From: Francisella frigiditurris
Lineage (GTDB): Bacteria; Pseudomonadota; Gammaproteobacteria; Francisellales; Francisellaceae
Direction of reading: 5' to 3'
Assembly (NCBI RefSeq): GCF_001880225.1
Contig: NZ_CP009654.1
Span: 1,677,001-1,741,000, forward strand
DNA: 64,000 nucleotides
The translations under genes were made by a program, and so were the position numbers. This document shows positions 48,634 to 57,810 of the stretch, in pieces. Under the pieces are notes generated by a model, which was given only the letters and a program-made list of their open reading frames with translations, was not told the origin of the DNA and did not search any database. The stretch's first letter is position 1; each line of letters begins with the position of its first letter.

Positions 48634-49680
48634 TTAAAACACCTTATTATACTCATCATTCGCTTTTTTATACTCATCAATCCTACCAATATCTAGCCAA
48701 TATTCTTTTAGTGGAAAAGATATGGTTTTTTCCTTAGCACTTATTAACTTCTCAAAAAGAGTGGGCATATCATAAAACTGATTTTGTGGAATATAATCAA
48801 TAGCTTCTGGAGATAACATATATATACCAGCACTTGCATAAAAACTATGCACTGGTTTTTCTTGTATGGATGTTATATTATTACCCTCCATTTTTACTAC
48901 ACCATATGGTACCTGAAAATCATATTCTCGCACACACATAGTCGCCATAGCTAAATTATATCTATGATAATCATTCAGACTTTCAAAGTTCACATTTGTA
49001 AGTAAATCACCATTCATAACAAAAAATGGCTCTAAAGGTTTTTCTTTAAGCAGAGTTAAAGCTCCTGCCGTCCCCATCCTACTCTGTTCAAATATATATT
49101 CTATATTTGCACCAAAGCTGCTTCCATCACTAAAATGATCTTGTATTAAATGCGATTTATAATTAACACACATTGTGATATTTATATACCCATATTTCAC
49201 AAAGCTTTCTACAATTGTTTGAAGTATCGGCTTTTCACCGACATGAAGCATAGGCTTGGGAGTATCATTTGTTAAAGGCCTCAGTCTAGTACCAAGACCT
49301 CCAACCATTAAAATAACTCTATTAGGTTTAACCTGAGGCAATGACAATTCATCAAGCAAATGCAAACCTATTACTGTGTTCTTATCATCTACAACGGGTA
49401 TTTGATGAATTTTTTTTAGTGTTGCTTTTTTAACTATATCTTCTTTCGCCTCTCCAATAGTTGAAGTAATAGGTGTTCTAAAAACTATGGTCTCTATAGA
49501 GCTATCCATATTTAAGCCATTTAGAAATCCTCTCCTAATATCACCATCTGTTAGTGTACCTATAAGCTTATCACTATCATCAACCACCAATGCTATCTGC
49601 ATAGCGCCTGAGTCAATCACTTTCCATGCCTCTCTAATTGTTGCATCTATACCTATTTTTATACTATTGATAGCTTTCAT
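48634..49680 (-). CDS. ptmE: CBS-domain nucleotidyltransferase, PtmE-like (GlcN-1-P guanylyltransferase type)
   Basis: This 348-residue fusion has two CBS domains (about residues 1-115, with LIGTLTDGDIRRG and IHQIPVVDDKNTVIG) and a sugar-1-phosphate nucleotidyltransferase domain (about 120-348) starting with MVGGLGTRLRPLTNDTPKPM. The C. jejuni counterpart makes GDP-glucosamine as the first dedicated intermediate of the GDP-linked legionaminic-acid route. The same architecture and neighbours suggest the same role. The CBS pair may sense an adenine nucleotide. It is seven bases from legG. Confidence 0.85.
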   Translation of the reverse strand: MKAINSIKIGIDATIREAWKVIDSGAMQIALVVDDSDKLIGTLTDGDIRRGFLNGLNMDSSIETIVFRTPITSTIGEAKEDIVKKATLKKIHQIPVVDDKNTVIGLHLLDELSLPQVKPNRVILMVGGLGTRLRPLTNDTPKPMLHVGEKPILQTIVESFVKYGYINITMCVNYKSHLIQDHFSDGSSFGANIEYIFEQSRMGTAGALTLLKEKPLEPFFVMNGDLLTNVNFESLNDYHRYNLAMATMCVREYDFQVPYGVVKMEGNNITSIQEKPVHSFYASAGIYMLSPEAIDYIPQNQFYDMPTLFEKLISAKEKTISFPLKEYWLDIGRIDEYKKANDEYNKVF

Positions 49681-49686
49681 AATCTA

Positions 49687-50844
49687 CTACTCCAAATCAT
49701 AGAATTTCTTCTTTAGAATATCTGGAAAATTAATGTGTTCAATTGAATTTACTATTTTAGACGACGCATTACCATCACCATATATATTTTTAAGTTTCTT
49801 ACACTTCTCAACAAATTCGCTTGACATAGCAACCTCTACACTATTCAATAAATCATCATAGTGACAATCAATAACGTTACCACTTCTTAATCTACCCTTT
49901 TGTCTATCTCCAATATTAACAACAGGCTTATAAAAACTAGCACTTTCAATTATACCACTAGAAGTGTTACCAACCATAATATCGCACACCTTCATTGCTG
50001 ATAAATATCTTAATTGTCCAAGGCTTTTAACTACTTTAAACCGTTTAGGATTTTCATAAGAGCACTTTTCAAGCTGTTCATTTATTATAGAGCCACCCTC
50101 ATCAGCATTAGCATATGTCATAAGAATATTAACAGTACTTGGGAGCTCTACCAGTTTATCTAAAATAAGTTTAATAGATTTCTTTACAGATTGTTCTTTT
50201 ATGGTTTCGGGATGGTATGTAAATAGAATATTTTTTTCAGCGAATTTCCACTCCAGTGATTTTTCAAGAGCCTCTTTTGATAGAAGTTTCATATTCAAAA
50301 TATTATCCAATCCTGGAGCTCCCGAATTTATAACATATTTAGGGTTCTCACCCATTTGAATAATTCTATTTCGATACTCTTCTGTAGAAGTAAAATGAAT
50401 ATGTGACATTTTTGTTATAGAGTGTCTTATTTGTTCATCAATAGCAGCTTCAGACACTTCTCCACCATGAATATGTGCAATAGGAATGTTCATTAGTAAC
50501 GCACATGTCGCCGCGGCATGTGTCTCAAATCTATCACCCAACAAAAAAACCAAGTCAGGCTTTAATCTCTTATATACGTCTGATAGTATGATTAAAGCCA
50601 TACCTGTTGATTTAGCTATGGCCGAATTAGTGTTTGCACTTAAAAGATTTTCTACCGTTTCATTAATAGTAAAACCATCTTCTTTTATTTTTTCAACAGT
50701 TGAACCATACTCTGGAGACAGGTGCATTGTAGTTGCTACTATCTGGAGCTCTAAACTATTAGAGTCTTTTATCATCTTCATTACAGGATATAATAACCCA
50801 TACTCAGCCCTTGTGCCTGTAACTACACATATTTTTCGCTTCAT
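49687..50844 (-). CDS. legG: Hydrolysing NDP-GlcNAc-type 2-epimerase, NeuC/LegG-like
   Basis: This 385-residue enzyme of the UDP-GlcNAc 2-epimerase family carries the hydrolysing-type markers ICVVTGTRAEYGLLYPVM, PDLVFLLGDRFETHAAATC, IAHIHGGEVSEAAIDEQIRH and the late MVGNTSSGIIESASFYKPVVNIG-DRQKGR. NeuC-type members invert C2 and release the free 2,4-diacetamido-trideoxy-mannose used by the nonulosonate synthase. It overlaps legI by four bases. The legionaminic rather than sialic role is inferred from the presence of legC and ptmE. Confidence 0.88.
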   Translation of the reverse strand: MKRKICVVTGTRAEYGLLYPVMKMIKDSNSLELQIVATTMHLSPEYGSTVEKIKEDGFTINETVENLLSANTNSAIAKSTGMALIILSDVYKRLKPDLVFLLGDRFETHAAATCALLMNIPIAHIHGGEVSEAAIDEQIRHSITKMSHIHFTSTEEYRNRIIQMGENPKYVINSGAPGLDNILNMKLLSKEALEKSLEWKFAEKNILFTYHPETIKEQSVKKSIKLILDKLVELPSTVNILMTYANADEGGSIINEQLEKCSYENPKRFKVVKSLGQLRYLSAMKVCDIMVGNTSSGIIESASFYKPVVNIGDRQKGRLRSGNVIDCHYDDLLNSVEVAMSSEFVEKCKKLKNIYGDGNASSKIVNSIEHINFPDILKKKFYDLE

Positions 50845-51842
50845 ATCAGATCATCTTTTTCATAGTCTTTCATTGCAACAGATCCAAGAACTTCATCCCA
50901 CCTCATAGGATTTATACCGTTCCCTGGCCTTTTTATAGTTATATTTTCTTCTGTTAAGATATCACCTTTTTTTATCTCTTTTTTTGCTACTATAGACTTT
51001 CTCGCAACAGCAATATTTGATGTTTCACTTTTAGATGGTTTCTTTACACTACTTCCAAGAGCTAGTTCTATATTTCGTATAGCCCTTACCATTGCTTTTA
51101 GCTCATCTGGCTCAAGACTTGCCTTATGATCTGGTCCCTCCATAGACTTATCTAGTGTAAAGTGCTTCTCAATACAGCTTGCACCCATAGCAACAGCTGC
51201 AATATCCACCTCTATACCCAAAGTATGATCACTATAACCATACTTGATATCAAAAGCACTACCAATAGTCACCATTGCTTTTAAATTTACATCTTCCATA
51301 GGTGTTGGATACATAGTATTAGCATGAAGTACTATTATATTTTCTTTTTTAGTTCCGGCAGCTATAAGGATGTCTAGAGCATCTTCTATCTCACCAATAT
51401 CCGCCATGCCAGTTGATAAAACTATTTTTTTATTTAAACTTCCAATATGTCTTAAGTACGGTAAGTTTGTAATTTCACCACTTGGAATTTTAAATATTGC
51501 AAGGCCTAATTTATTTAGAAGCTCTATACTATCATGATCAAAAGGAGTCGATAAAAACATTATTTTTTTTTGCTTGCAGTAAGATATAAGTTCTTTGTGT
51601 GTATCCACATCTAGCTCAAGCTTTTTGAGCATATTGTATTGAGAATCATCTCCATCGTTGATATTTTCTTTTTGATATTTAGCTTTTTGTGCATTTTTAC
51701 TGACTAAATTTGTGGCTTTGAAGGTTTGAAACTTAACTGCATTTGCACCACTATCAACAGCAACATCTATTAACTTTTTTGCAAGTTCAATTGAACCATT
51801 ATGATTTACTCCAGCCTCTGCTATTATAAATACATCTCTCAT
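50841..51842 (-). CDS. legI: Nonulosonic acid synthase, NeuB/LegI-like
   Basis: This 333-residue enzyme condenses a 6-carbon 2,4-diacetamido sugar with phosphoenolpyruvate to give a nine-carbon acid. The TIM-barrel domain shows IAEAGVNHNGSIELAKKLI, GANAVKFQTFKA, FLSTPFDHDSIELL, KIPSGEITNLPYL, VLSTGMADIGEI and GYSDHTLGIEV, followed by an antifreeze-like SAF domain (SIVAKKEIKKGDILTEENI, then RPGNGINPMRWDEVLG). It overlaps legG and legH by four bases each. Specificity for legionaminic acid comes from context. Confidence 0.9.
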   Translation of the reverse strand: MRDVFIIAEAGVNHNGSIELAKKLIDVAVDSGANAVKFQTFKATNLVSKNAQKAKYQKENINDGDDSQYNMLKKLELDVDTHKELISYCKQKKIMFLSTPFDHDSIELLNKLGLAIFKIPSGEITNLPYLRHIGSLNKKIVLSTGMADIGEIEDALDILIAAGTKKENIIVLHANTMYPTPMEDVNLKAMVTIGSAFDIKYGYSDHTLGIEVDIAAVAMGASCIEKHFTLDKSMEGPDHKASLEPDELKAMVRAIRNIELALGSSVKKPSKSETSNIAVARKSIVAKKEIKKGDILTEENITIKRPGNGINPMRWDEVLGSVAMKDYEKDDLI

Positions 51843-52417
51843 TTCACTAACTCTCCTGCCTTTATGAACCCATCAATTTCAATACCTTGCTTTGATGTAG
51901 CATTACTTCCAAAAAAAGTATTATTTTTCACAACGACTCCACCATTTAAAACACATGCCGTTGAAATATGACAGTTATCTCCAACTACGCAATCATGCTC
52001 AACAAGAGCTTTAGTATTTATTATACAATTTCTACCTATTTTAGCATTCGCATTTATAAGTGCATGATGCATGATAACGGTTCCTTCTTCTATATCAGAA
52101 TGCTTAGAAACATATGCAAATGGAGAAATTATCACTGGCAAATTAAAGCCTATTCGTTTTAAATCATTATAGATTTTAACTCTTATTTTATTTGACTCTA
52201 TTTGTCCTACTGTTATTATTGCATTTTTACAAGAAAGAAAGATAGTTTCTAAATCATCATCGCAAGCAATAACTTTATAGCCAAGAACATCTTTACCAAT
52301 TTTCTCTTTGGCATCAACTATTCCTAATATACTATATTTATCTTGCTGCTCTAAAATGTCAATAACACTATGGCAATGACCACCACCACCAACTAGTATA
52401 ATCTTTTCTTTATTCAT
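51839..52417 (-). CDS. legH: NeuD/PglD/LegH-like sugar acetyltransferase
   Basis: This 192-residue protein has an N-terminal PglD-type Rossmann fold (ILVGGGGHCHSVIDIL) and a C-terminal left-handed beta-helix (EEGTVIMHHALINANAKIG, then TKALVEHDCVVGDNCHIS, then GGVVVKNNTFFGSNAT). Such enzymes N-acetylate the 4-amino group made by the preceding aminotransferase. A four-base overlap with legC supports sequential action. A NeuD-type O-acetyltransferase role is the main alternative. Confidence 0.82.
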   Translation of the reverse strand: MNKEKIILVGGGGHCHSVIDILEQQDKYSILGIVDAKEKIGKDVLGYKVIACDDDLETIFLSCKNAIITVGQIESNKIRVKIYNDLKRIGFNLPVIISPFAYVSKHSDIEEGTVIMHHALINANAKIGRNCIINTKALVEHDCVVGDNCHISTACVLNGGVVVKNNTFFGSNATSKQGIEIDGFIKAGELVK

Positions 52418-53559
52418 AATCTCACTGAACTAGGAATATTTACAACTCTCTGTTCTAAATATTTTGCATTTACTAAATTATATTTTTGACAATCTTTAAA
52501 CATTTCAAGTTCACTCATAAGTCTCCAAATAGGCCTCGTCATAACACCATGCTTATTTGTAAACGTCAAAAAATCATCTCTTTGTTGCCTATCATCTAAC
52601 ATTACAACTTGAAGCCAATAATTTGATTTAGAATTAGCTGGCTCTTTAAAGAATTTGATACCATTTTTATCTTTAAAGAAGTCTTTATATATTATGGCTA
52701 ATTCTCTTTTAGACGCTAAAAAAACATCTAGTTGCTCAAGCTGTGCAACTAACAAAGCTGCATTAATATTTGGAAGCCTATAGTTATACCCAATCTCATT
52801 ATGGACATATTCATAAGAATGAGGAACTTTCGCAGTCGTTGTTAAGTGCTTAGCTTTTTTTGCTAACTCTTCATCATCGGTGACTATTACACCTCCACCA
52901 CCGCTAGTAATAATCTTATTTCCGTTAAAACTAAAAGCTCCAATTTTACCAAATGTTCCAGTATGCTTGCTTTTATAATAACTTCCTAAGCTTTCTGCAG
53001 CATCTTCGACTACTGTAATATACCACTCATCACAAATTCTTACTATTTCATCAATTTTACAAGGATGGCCAAAAGTATGCATTGGTACACATGTTTTTAT
53101 AGTGTTACCAGTTACTTTATTTATACAATTATTATCTTTTACTTCACAATTTTCTTCTAAGAATTTTTTAAGAGAATCAGGGCTCATACCCATAGTATCT
53201 AAATCGACATCAATAAATATTGGCTTAGCTCCACAGTAACTTATAGCATTACAAGTAGCCACAAATGTCAGTGGCTGAGTTATTACTTCATCACCATATT
53301 CGACATCCGCAAGTATCAATGCTATATGTAATGATGCTGTGCCATTCATTGCAGCAATAGCATGCTTGCTACCCACATACTCTGCAAATTCTTTTTCAAA
53401 CTGGTCAACATACTTACCAACACTTGACACGAAAGTAGAGTCAATACAATCATTAAGATATTTCTTTTCGTTACCTATAAATCTAGGCTCATGCAACGGA
53501 ATGAAAGAATCTGTACTGAATGTTTGCTTTATAAAATCTATTATTTTTTCAGTTTTCAC
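52414..53559 (-). CDS. legC: LegC-type sugar aminotransferase
   Basis: This 381-residue PLP enzyme of the DegT/DnrJ/EryC1/StrS family has SKHAIAAMNGTASLHIALILA, QPLTFVATCNAISYCGA, PMHTFGHPCKIDEI, VVEDAAESLGSYYK and GAFSFNGNKIITSGGGG, with the PLP Lys in GNKII. Its N-terminal FIPLHEPRFIGNEKKYL and FVSSVGKYVDQFE segments are typical of the LegC subgroup that aminates the 4-keto sugar. It heads an eight-gene overlapping block running to ptmA and overlaps the upstream GtrII-like gene by four bases. Confidence 0.87.
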   Translation of the reverse strand: MKTEKIIDFIKQTFSTDSFIPLHEPRFIGNEKKYLNDCIDSTFVSSVGKYVDQFEKEFAEYVGSKHAIAAMNGTASLHIALILADVEYGDEVITQPLTFVATCNAISYCGAKPIFIDVDLDTMGMSPDSLKKFLEENCEVKDNNCINKVTGNTIKTCVPMHTFGHPCKIDEIVRICDEWYITVVEDAAESLGSYYKSKHTGTFGKIGAFSFNGNKIITSGGGGVIVTDDEELAKKAKHLTTTAKVPHSYEYVHNEIGYNYRLPNINAALLVAQLEQLDVFLASKRELAIIYKDFFKDKNGIKFFKEPANSKSNYWLQVVMLDDRQQRDDFLTFTNKHGVMTRPIWRLMSELEMFKDCQKYNLVNAKYLEQRVVNIPSSVRL

Positions 53560-55127
53560 TTTTGCTCTTGTATTTTAACAAATCCTCTTATCATTTTATC
53601 ATATTGCCCCACATTACTTAATGAGTAATACTTCATTTTTAAGAATTCTATAAAAGATATATCTCTAATATAATCAATCTGAATCTTAATATAATTACTA
53701 CTTCGTTTCCAATTATAACAGTTATATTGCTTATAAGCACAATATCCAGATTCTAAAGCTTGTGTTGACAGTATATAGTTCTTACTAGAGTTACCAAAAG
53801 CTCGCACAGACAAACCATTCATTTCATAAAATGAAATAGTATGATAATACCAATTACCCTTAATATTATAAATAAAACTATCATTATCTCTTATAATATC
53901 TGTGCTTCTCAAATTAACTATAATGCTTTGCCTGTAAATGTTAGACTTTTCATATTTATATTGTTGCACAATATTAAAAACAACAAACATAAAGACTAAC
54001 GAAATATAAAGATACTTTAACACCTTCTGTCTGAACACTACTATGCCTAAGGCTTTAATCAGATACACTATAATAAATGCAAACCCAAGTGGCAATAATA
54101 CTTGAAACCTTGAGCTATAGGCTGCATTATACACCGGAACTTTACCAACTAAAACATATGGAAGAGCCCCTAAGATAAAAATCCCCCCCCCTACAAATAA
54201 CAATAGTAGATATCTATAAAATAACCCCTTCGTATATTGGGTAGTATAACAATTATTTTTTTTCTTTATCTCAAGAAAAAGTAATATAAAAATAATAGTC
54301 ATAAGCCCTAACAGTAAAAGCTTATGCTGTATTAATAACTTTAATGAAACTGCTATTGGCGCAATTAAACTAGAAGAAAATGTATGCAATATTAGTTTTA
54401 AAAGACTAAATATTTCAATATGAATTTTATTGTAGCCAGCATATAGCCCAGATGGTTCAAAAAATGTAAATTTACATATTGCAAAAAAAACTATTATAAT
54501 TATAAGAATAATATTCGACTTAAAATATAGATATGAATTTTCTTTAAATTTTTTTTTATAATCATACTCTCTAATGAAAACATATGCCAAAACCATAAGA
54601 TAAAACGGAACTAAAGATTGCTGAACAAAAGATATGAAAAACAAAACAAACACTACTAGTCTTTTGAGTGGAATCCTATGCCAATCTTTAGTTACTAAAT
54701 AAAATGCTATATAAAATAAACTAGTACAAAAAGTATATAAGAAATCAATAAGCGGTATCCTATCTATATAGAGGGGACAAGCTAAAAATACCAGTGTTAG
54801 AAGAAATCTTTCTGTTCTTGCTATTAGTGGTACTGTTTCTAATATTTTATATAAACATAATCCTGAAATATAAATAAGGATGAAAGTCAACAGTCTATAT
54901 ATATATATCCCATTACCTATATACCCTAATACCCAATGTACCAGACTAACAAAATACCCCATTAGCCCCATTGATTGAGAAAATTGTGAATTAATCGTTA
55001 CAAAACTATGACTATAAAGGGTTAAATCATCCCAATATATTCCACTAAAATTAGTCAATAAAAATATATTAGATATGCTATAAATAATAAAACATATTAG
55101 TAAATCTTTATTAGTTGAAGTATTCAT
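53556..55127 (-). CDS. GtrII-like polytopic glycosyltransferase (GT-C type)
   Basis: This 523-residue inner-membrane protein has about 11-12 hydrophobic segments and a C-terminal periplasmic domain of about 110 residues. After the first helix it has FSGIYWDDLTLYSHSF, an Asp-Asp loop like the first periplasmic loop of GtrII and PMT-type GT-C enzymes, which use undecaprenyl-phosphate sugars as donors. It may transfer the sugar loaded by the ArnC/GtrB-type enzyme of this locus. The ATG at 55127, after an AGGG site, is chosen over a TTG two codons earlier. It overlaps wecE by 17 bases. Confidence 0.65.
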   Translation of the reverse strand: MNTSTNKDLLICFIIYSISNIFLLTNFSGIYWDDLTLYSHSFVTINSQFSQSMGLMGYFVSLVHWVLGYIGNGIYIYRLLTFILIYISGLCLYKILETVPLIARTERFLLTLVFLACPLYIDRIPLIDFLYTFCTSLFYIAFYLVTKDWHRIPLKRLVVFVLFFISFVQQSLVPFYLMVLAYVFIREYDYKKKFKENSYLYFKSNIILIIIIVFFAICKFTFFEPSGLYAGYNKIHIEIFSLLKLILHTFSSSLIAPIAVSLKLLIQHKLLLLGLMTIIFILLFLEIKKKNNCYTTQYTKGLFYRYLLLLFVGGGIFILGALPYVLVGKVPVYNAAYSSRFQVLLPLGFAFIIVYLIKALGIVVFRQKVLKYLYISLVFMFVVFNIVQQYKYEKSNIYRQSIIVNLRSTDIIRDNDSFIYNIKGNWYYHTISFYEMNGLSVRAFGNSSKNYILSTQALESGYCAYKQYNCYNWKRSSNYIKIQIDYIRDISFIEFLKMKYYSLSNVGQYDKMIRGFVKIQEQK

Positions 55128-56241
55128 TAACAACCCTGCAAATATAAGAAATATCTTCCTTTTTTAACCCATAATACATAGGTAATCTAACCAATCTTTC
55201 ACTATTACCAGTCGTACACATATCATCACCATGAAATCTAGTGTGTAATATACCATACTTAGATGAATGTAGTGGTATATAATGAAAAGCTGCATTTATG
55301 CCATTTTTCTTTAAATGTTTTATAAGATTAGACCTCATTTTAAGGTTTCTGACTTTTATATAAAACATATGGCCATTATGAATACAGCTATTTGGAACTT
55401 TTTCGAGCTCTATCTTACCGATGTTTTCTAGAGGCTTAAGCAACTGATAGTAATACTGCCAACTTACAAGTCTATTATCATTTATAAGTTTTGCATTTTC
55501 TAATTGAGCCCATAAATATGCGGCACTAACATCGTTCATAAGATAACTACTACCGATATCAACCCAAGAGTATTTATCGACCATCCCTCTAAAAAACTGA
55601 CTTCTATTAGTACCTTTTTCGCGAATAATCTCTGCTCTTTGCACAAATCTATCATCGTTCACTATTAGCAAGCCACCCTCGCCAGCACTTGTATAATTTT
55701 TAGTCTCATGGAAGCTATAAGCCCCAATATGTCCAATAGTCCCTAAAGCTTTGCCTTTATAAGTACTCATCATACCTTGAGCTGCATCCTCTACTACAAA
55801 TAAATTATATCTATTTGCAAGACCCATGATGGTATCCATCTCACATGCAACCCCGGCATAATGCACTGGAACTATAGCTTTAGTTTTATTTGTAATAGCA
55901 GCTTCAATTTTTGTCTCATCAATATTCATAGTATCTGGTCGGATATCCACAAACACAATTTTTGCACCACGCAAAACAAAAGCATTTGCCGTTGATACAA
56001 ATGTATATGATGGCATAATAATCTCATCACCTTTTTGAACATCTATAAGAATAGCTGCCATTTCTAAAGCATGGGTACAGCTAGTAGTTAATAATGCTTT
56101 TGGGCAGGACAAATTAGCTTCAAACCATTGGCTACATTTTTTTGTAAACCCACCATCACCAGAAATTTTGGGACTTTGTATAGCTTCTAAAATATACTTT
56201 TCTTCAATACCTGTCACAGGTGGTTTGTTAAAAGAGATCAT
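55111..56241 (-). CDS. wecE: dTDP-4-amino-4,6-dideoxygalactose transaminase
   Basis: This 376-residue PLP aminotransferase is strikingly close to E. coli WecE (RffA) as I recall its sequence. Shared segments include GDEIIMPSYTFVSTANAFVL, RGAKIVFVD, RPDTMNIDETKIEAAITNKT, VPVHYAGVACEMDTIM, FHETKNYTSAGEGG (PLP Lys) and EIIREKGTNRSQFFRGMVDKY. WecE converts dTDP-4-keto-6-deoxyglucose, the product of RmlB, to dTDP-4-amino-4,6-dideoxygalactose (dTDP-Fuc4N). Both rmlA and rmlB are in the same locus, but no wecD acetyltransferase is. A formyltransferase gene is present instead. Confidence 0.9.
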   Translation of the reverse strand: MISFNKPPVTGIEEKYILEAIQSPKISGDGGFTKKCSQWFEANLSCPKALLTTSCTHALEMAAILIDVQKGDEIIMPSYTFVSTANAFVLRGAKIVFVDIRPDTMNIDETKIEAAITNKTKAIVPVHYAGVACEMDTIMGLANRYNLFVVEDAAQGMMSTYKGKALGTIGHIGAYSFHETKNYTSAGEGGLLIVNDDRFVQRAEIIREKGTNRSQFFRGMVDKYSWVDIGSSYLMNDVSAAYLWAQLENAKLINDNRLVSWQYYYQLLKPLENIGKIELEKVPNSCIHNGHMFYIKVRNLKMRSNLIKHLKKNGINAAFHYIPLHSSKYGILHTRFHGDDMCTTGNSERLVRLPMYYGLKKEDISYICRVVNEYFN

Positions 56242-56259
56242 ATCATGTGCCTTAATAAT

Positions 56260-57408
56260 CTAAAATGTTAACGAATAATTCTTAAAAAAAATAAACCCTG
56301 AAATAAAATGCATTATAAATATCATATAACACACAATACTTTTATAATCTATTTTTTGATTAATTAAAAACTTTACACAATATACAAACAGAATATAATT
56401 TGCAGCAATAGCTCCCCATACAAAATTGGCGCTTTGCCAGTCAGGGTATTGGATGAAAACTGCAAACATCATAGTTGCTATGAATACCGTAAGCCAAGAT
56501 AGCAATATTTCTTTCTCATAAATAACTTTGGTCATATATAGCAGAGTAACAGACACAGGAAACGTAAATGATAATAAGCATGATAGTAAAATATGTGGAG
56601 AATATAAACTCCATACTTTTAATGGTGCAATTCCAGTGCTAACTTTAGGAAATATCTCATTATGCATAAAGGTTGAAATAAACTGAATTAGTAAAATAGC
56701 ACATATACATATCCCAATAGTAGATACTTTACAAATGTTAATAGTTTTTCTTTCGTTAAATAAGATATACCAAAAAGATACAATGAAAAAGACTGGTGCA
56801 AATGCTAAGATAAAGTTAGGTTTACACAACGTGGCAACCATAAACAGTGTGGCGATGATGATAATATCTTTATTTCTAAAACTCAGAATTTTATTAATAG
56901 AATAGCTAAACAGCATGATATAAAAAGGCATTGCAAATATAAGCGTTGAATTGTGCCAAATATTAGGAGAAATATTACCTAGGTATATATGAGTATAGCG
57001 ACGAGGACTATTAAAAAAGCTAATTATTGGCATTGCGAAAATCATTAGTGTACTAACGGTAGCAACTAACCATTTTTTATTACTACCATCACTAATAATA
57101 ATATATGTAATTAGATATTTAAATATAACAAAAACAGATAATAACACAATACTTGTATATGCAAGGATTTTATAGCTGTTTGACATAAAGCTAATAATAT
57201 AGACTAGATAAAACCAAATACTATAGAGTGGGAAAGCACCAACCTTTTCACTTTTAATTATAAAATTTACATGCAAAGGTACATCACTTACACCATATAT
57301 ATGTTCACTCCATACTTGGTGATAAAATGATTCGTAAAAAACACCTATAGATACAGCAAGAACAATTACCAAACCTATAATAAAAAATTTATTTTTTATA
57401 TATTTCAA
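56260..57408 (-). CDS. Polytopic membrane protein, candidate GT-C glycosyltransferase
   Basis: This 382-residue protein has about nine to ten membrane segments. After the first helix a periplasmic loop contains YGVSDVPLHVNF, and a second loop holds YLGNISPNIWHNSTL, both resembling acidic or polar donor-binding loops of uncharacterised polytopic proteins in LPS loci. It lies between wecE and a gtrA-type gene, where Gtr clusters carry their type-specific glycosyltransferase. The role is inferred from topology and position only. Confidence 0.55.
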   Translation of the reverse strand: MKYIKNKFFIIGLVIVLAVSIGVFYESFYHQVWSEHIYGVSDVPLHVNFIIKSEKVGAFPLYSIWFYLVYIISFMSNSYKILAYTSIVLLSVFVIFKYLITYIIISDGSNKKWLVATVSTLMIFAMPIISFFNSPRRYTHIYLGNISPNIWHNSTLIFAMPFYIMLFSYSINKILSFRNKDIIIIATLFMVATLCKPNFILAFAPVFFIVSFWYILFNERKTINICKVSTIGICICAILLIQFISTFMHNEIFPKVSTGIAPLKVWSLYSPHILLSCLLSFTFPVSVTLLYMTKVIYEKEILLSWLTVFIATMMFAVFIQYPDWQSANFVWGAIAANYILFVYCVKFLINQKIDYKSIVCYMIFIMHFISGFIFFKNYSLTF

Positions 57409-57423
57409 TCTCTTACACCATCT

Positions 57424-57810
57424 TTATTTAAAAACAAATGCTTTCATCACATTAAATGAAACAACCGCAGATATTCCTGTAACTATAATTTGTGATAAAT
57501 ATACATTTACAGGAGTTTTGTCTACAAGTATATGCAGCATGACCAAATTAAAAGATAGTAGTAATATATAGAAAACAAAATATCTAATGATTAAGCCCTT
57601 ACTATAATTACTACTATCGAAAACGAAAGTTTTATTCATATATAAGCTTAGTACTACACCTAATATAAAAGCTATAGTACTAGCAACCAGGTAGTTAATA
57701 TCTAATAATATAAATATCACAAAAATTAAATATGCAAATAGATTATACCCAACTGCTACAATACAAAACTTAATAAAAGAGTAATACTTTTGAATAAAAT
57801 CATAAACCAT
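57424..57810 (-). CDS. GtrA-family membrane protein (polyprenyl-phosphate-sugar flippase type)
   Basis: This protein of about 128 residues has four membrane segments (FIKFCIVAVGYNLFAYLIF, then YLVASTIAFILGVVLSLYMNKTFVF, then two more), the standard GtrA layout with the conserved N-K-x-F-V-F after TM2 and A-F-V-F at the end. GtrA proteins are thought to flip undecaprenyl-phosphate-linked monosaccharides to the periplasm. The frame is open to 57876, but the ATG at 57810 gives the usual length and overlaps the preceding glycosyltransferase stop by only 11 bases. Confidence 0.82.
   Translation of the reverse strand: MVYDFIQKYYSFIKFCIVAVGYNLFAYLIFVIFILLDINYLVASTIAFILGVVLSLYMNKTFVFDSSNYSKGLIIRYFVFYILLLSFNLVMLHILVDKTPVNVYLSQIIVTGISAVVSFNVMKAFVFK

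Noticed and set aside
50486-50908. Open frame of 140 codons on the plus strand opposite legG/legI
   Set aside because: It is antisense to two conserved overlapping genes, and its composition is that of reversed coding sequence.
47024-51842. Sialic (N-acetylneuraminic) acid synthesis by neuABC
   Set aside because: The synthase, epimerase and cytidylyltransferase alone would fit, but the LegC-type aminotransferase, PtmE, PtmF and PtmA and their order favour a legionaminic-type sugar.
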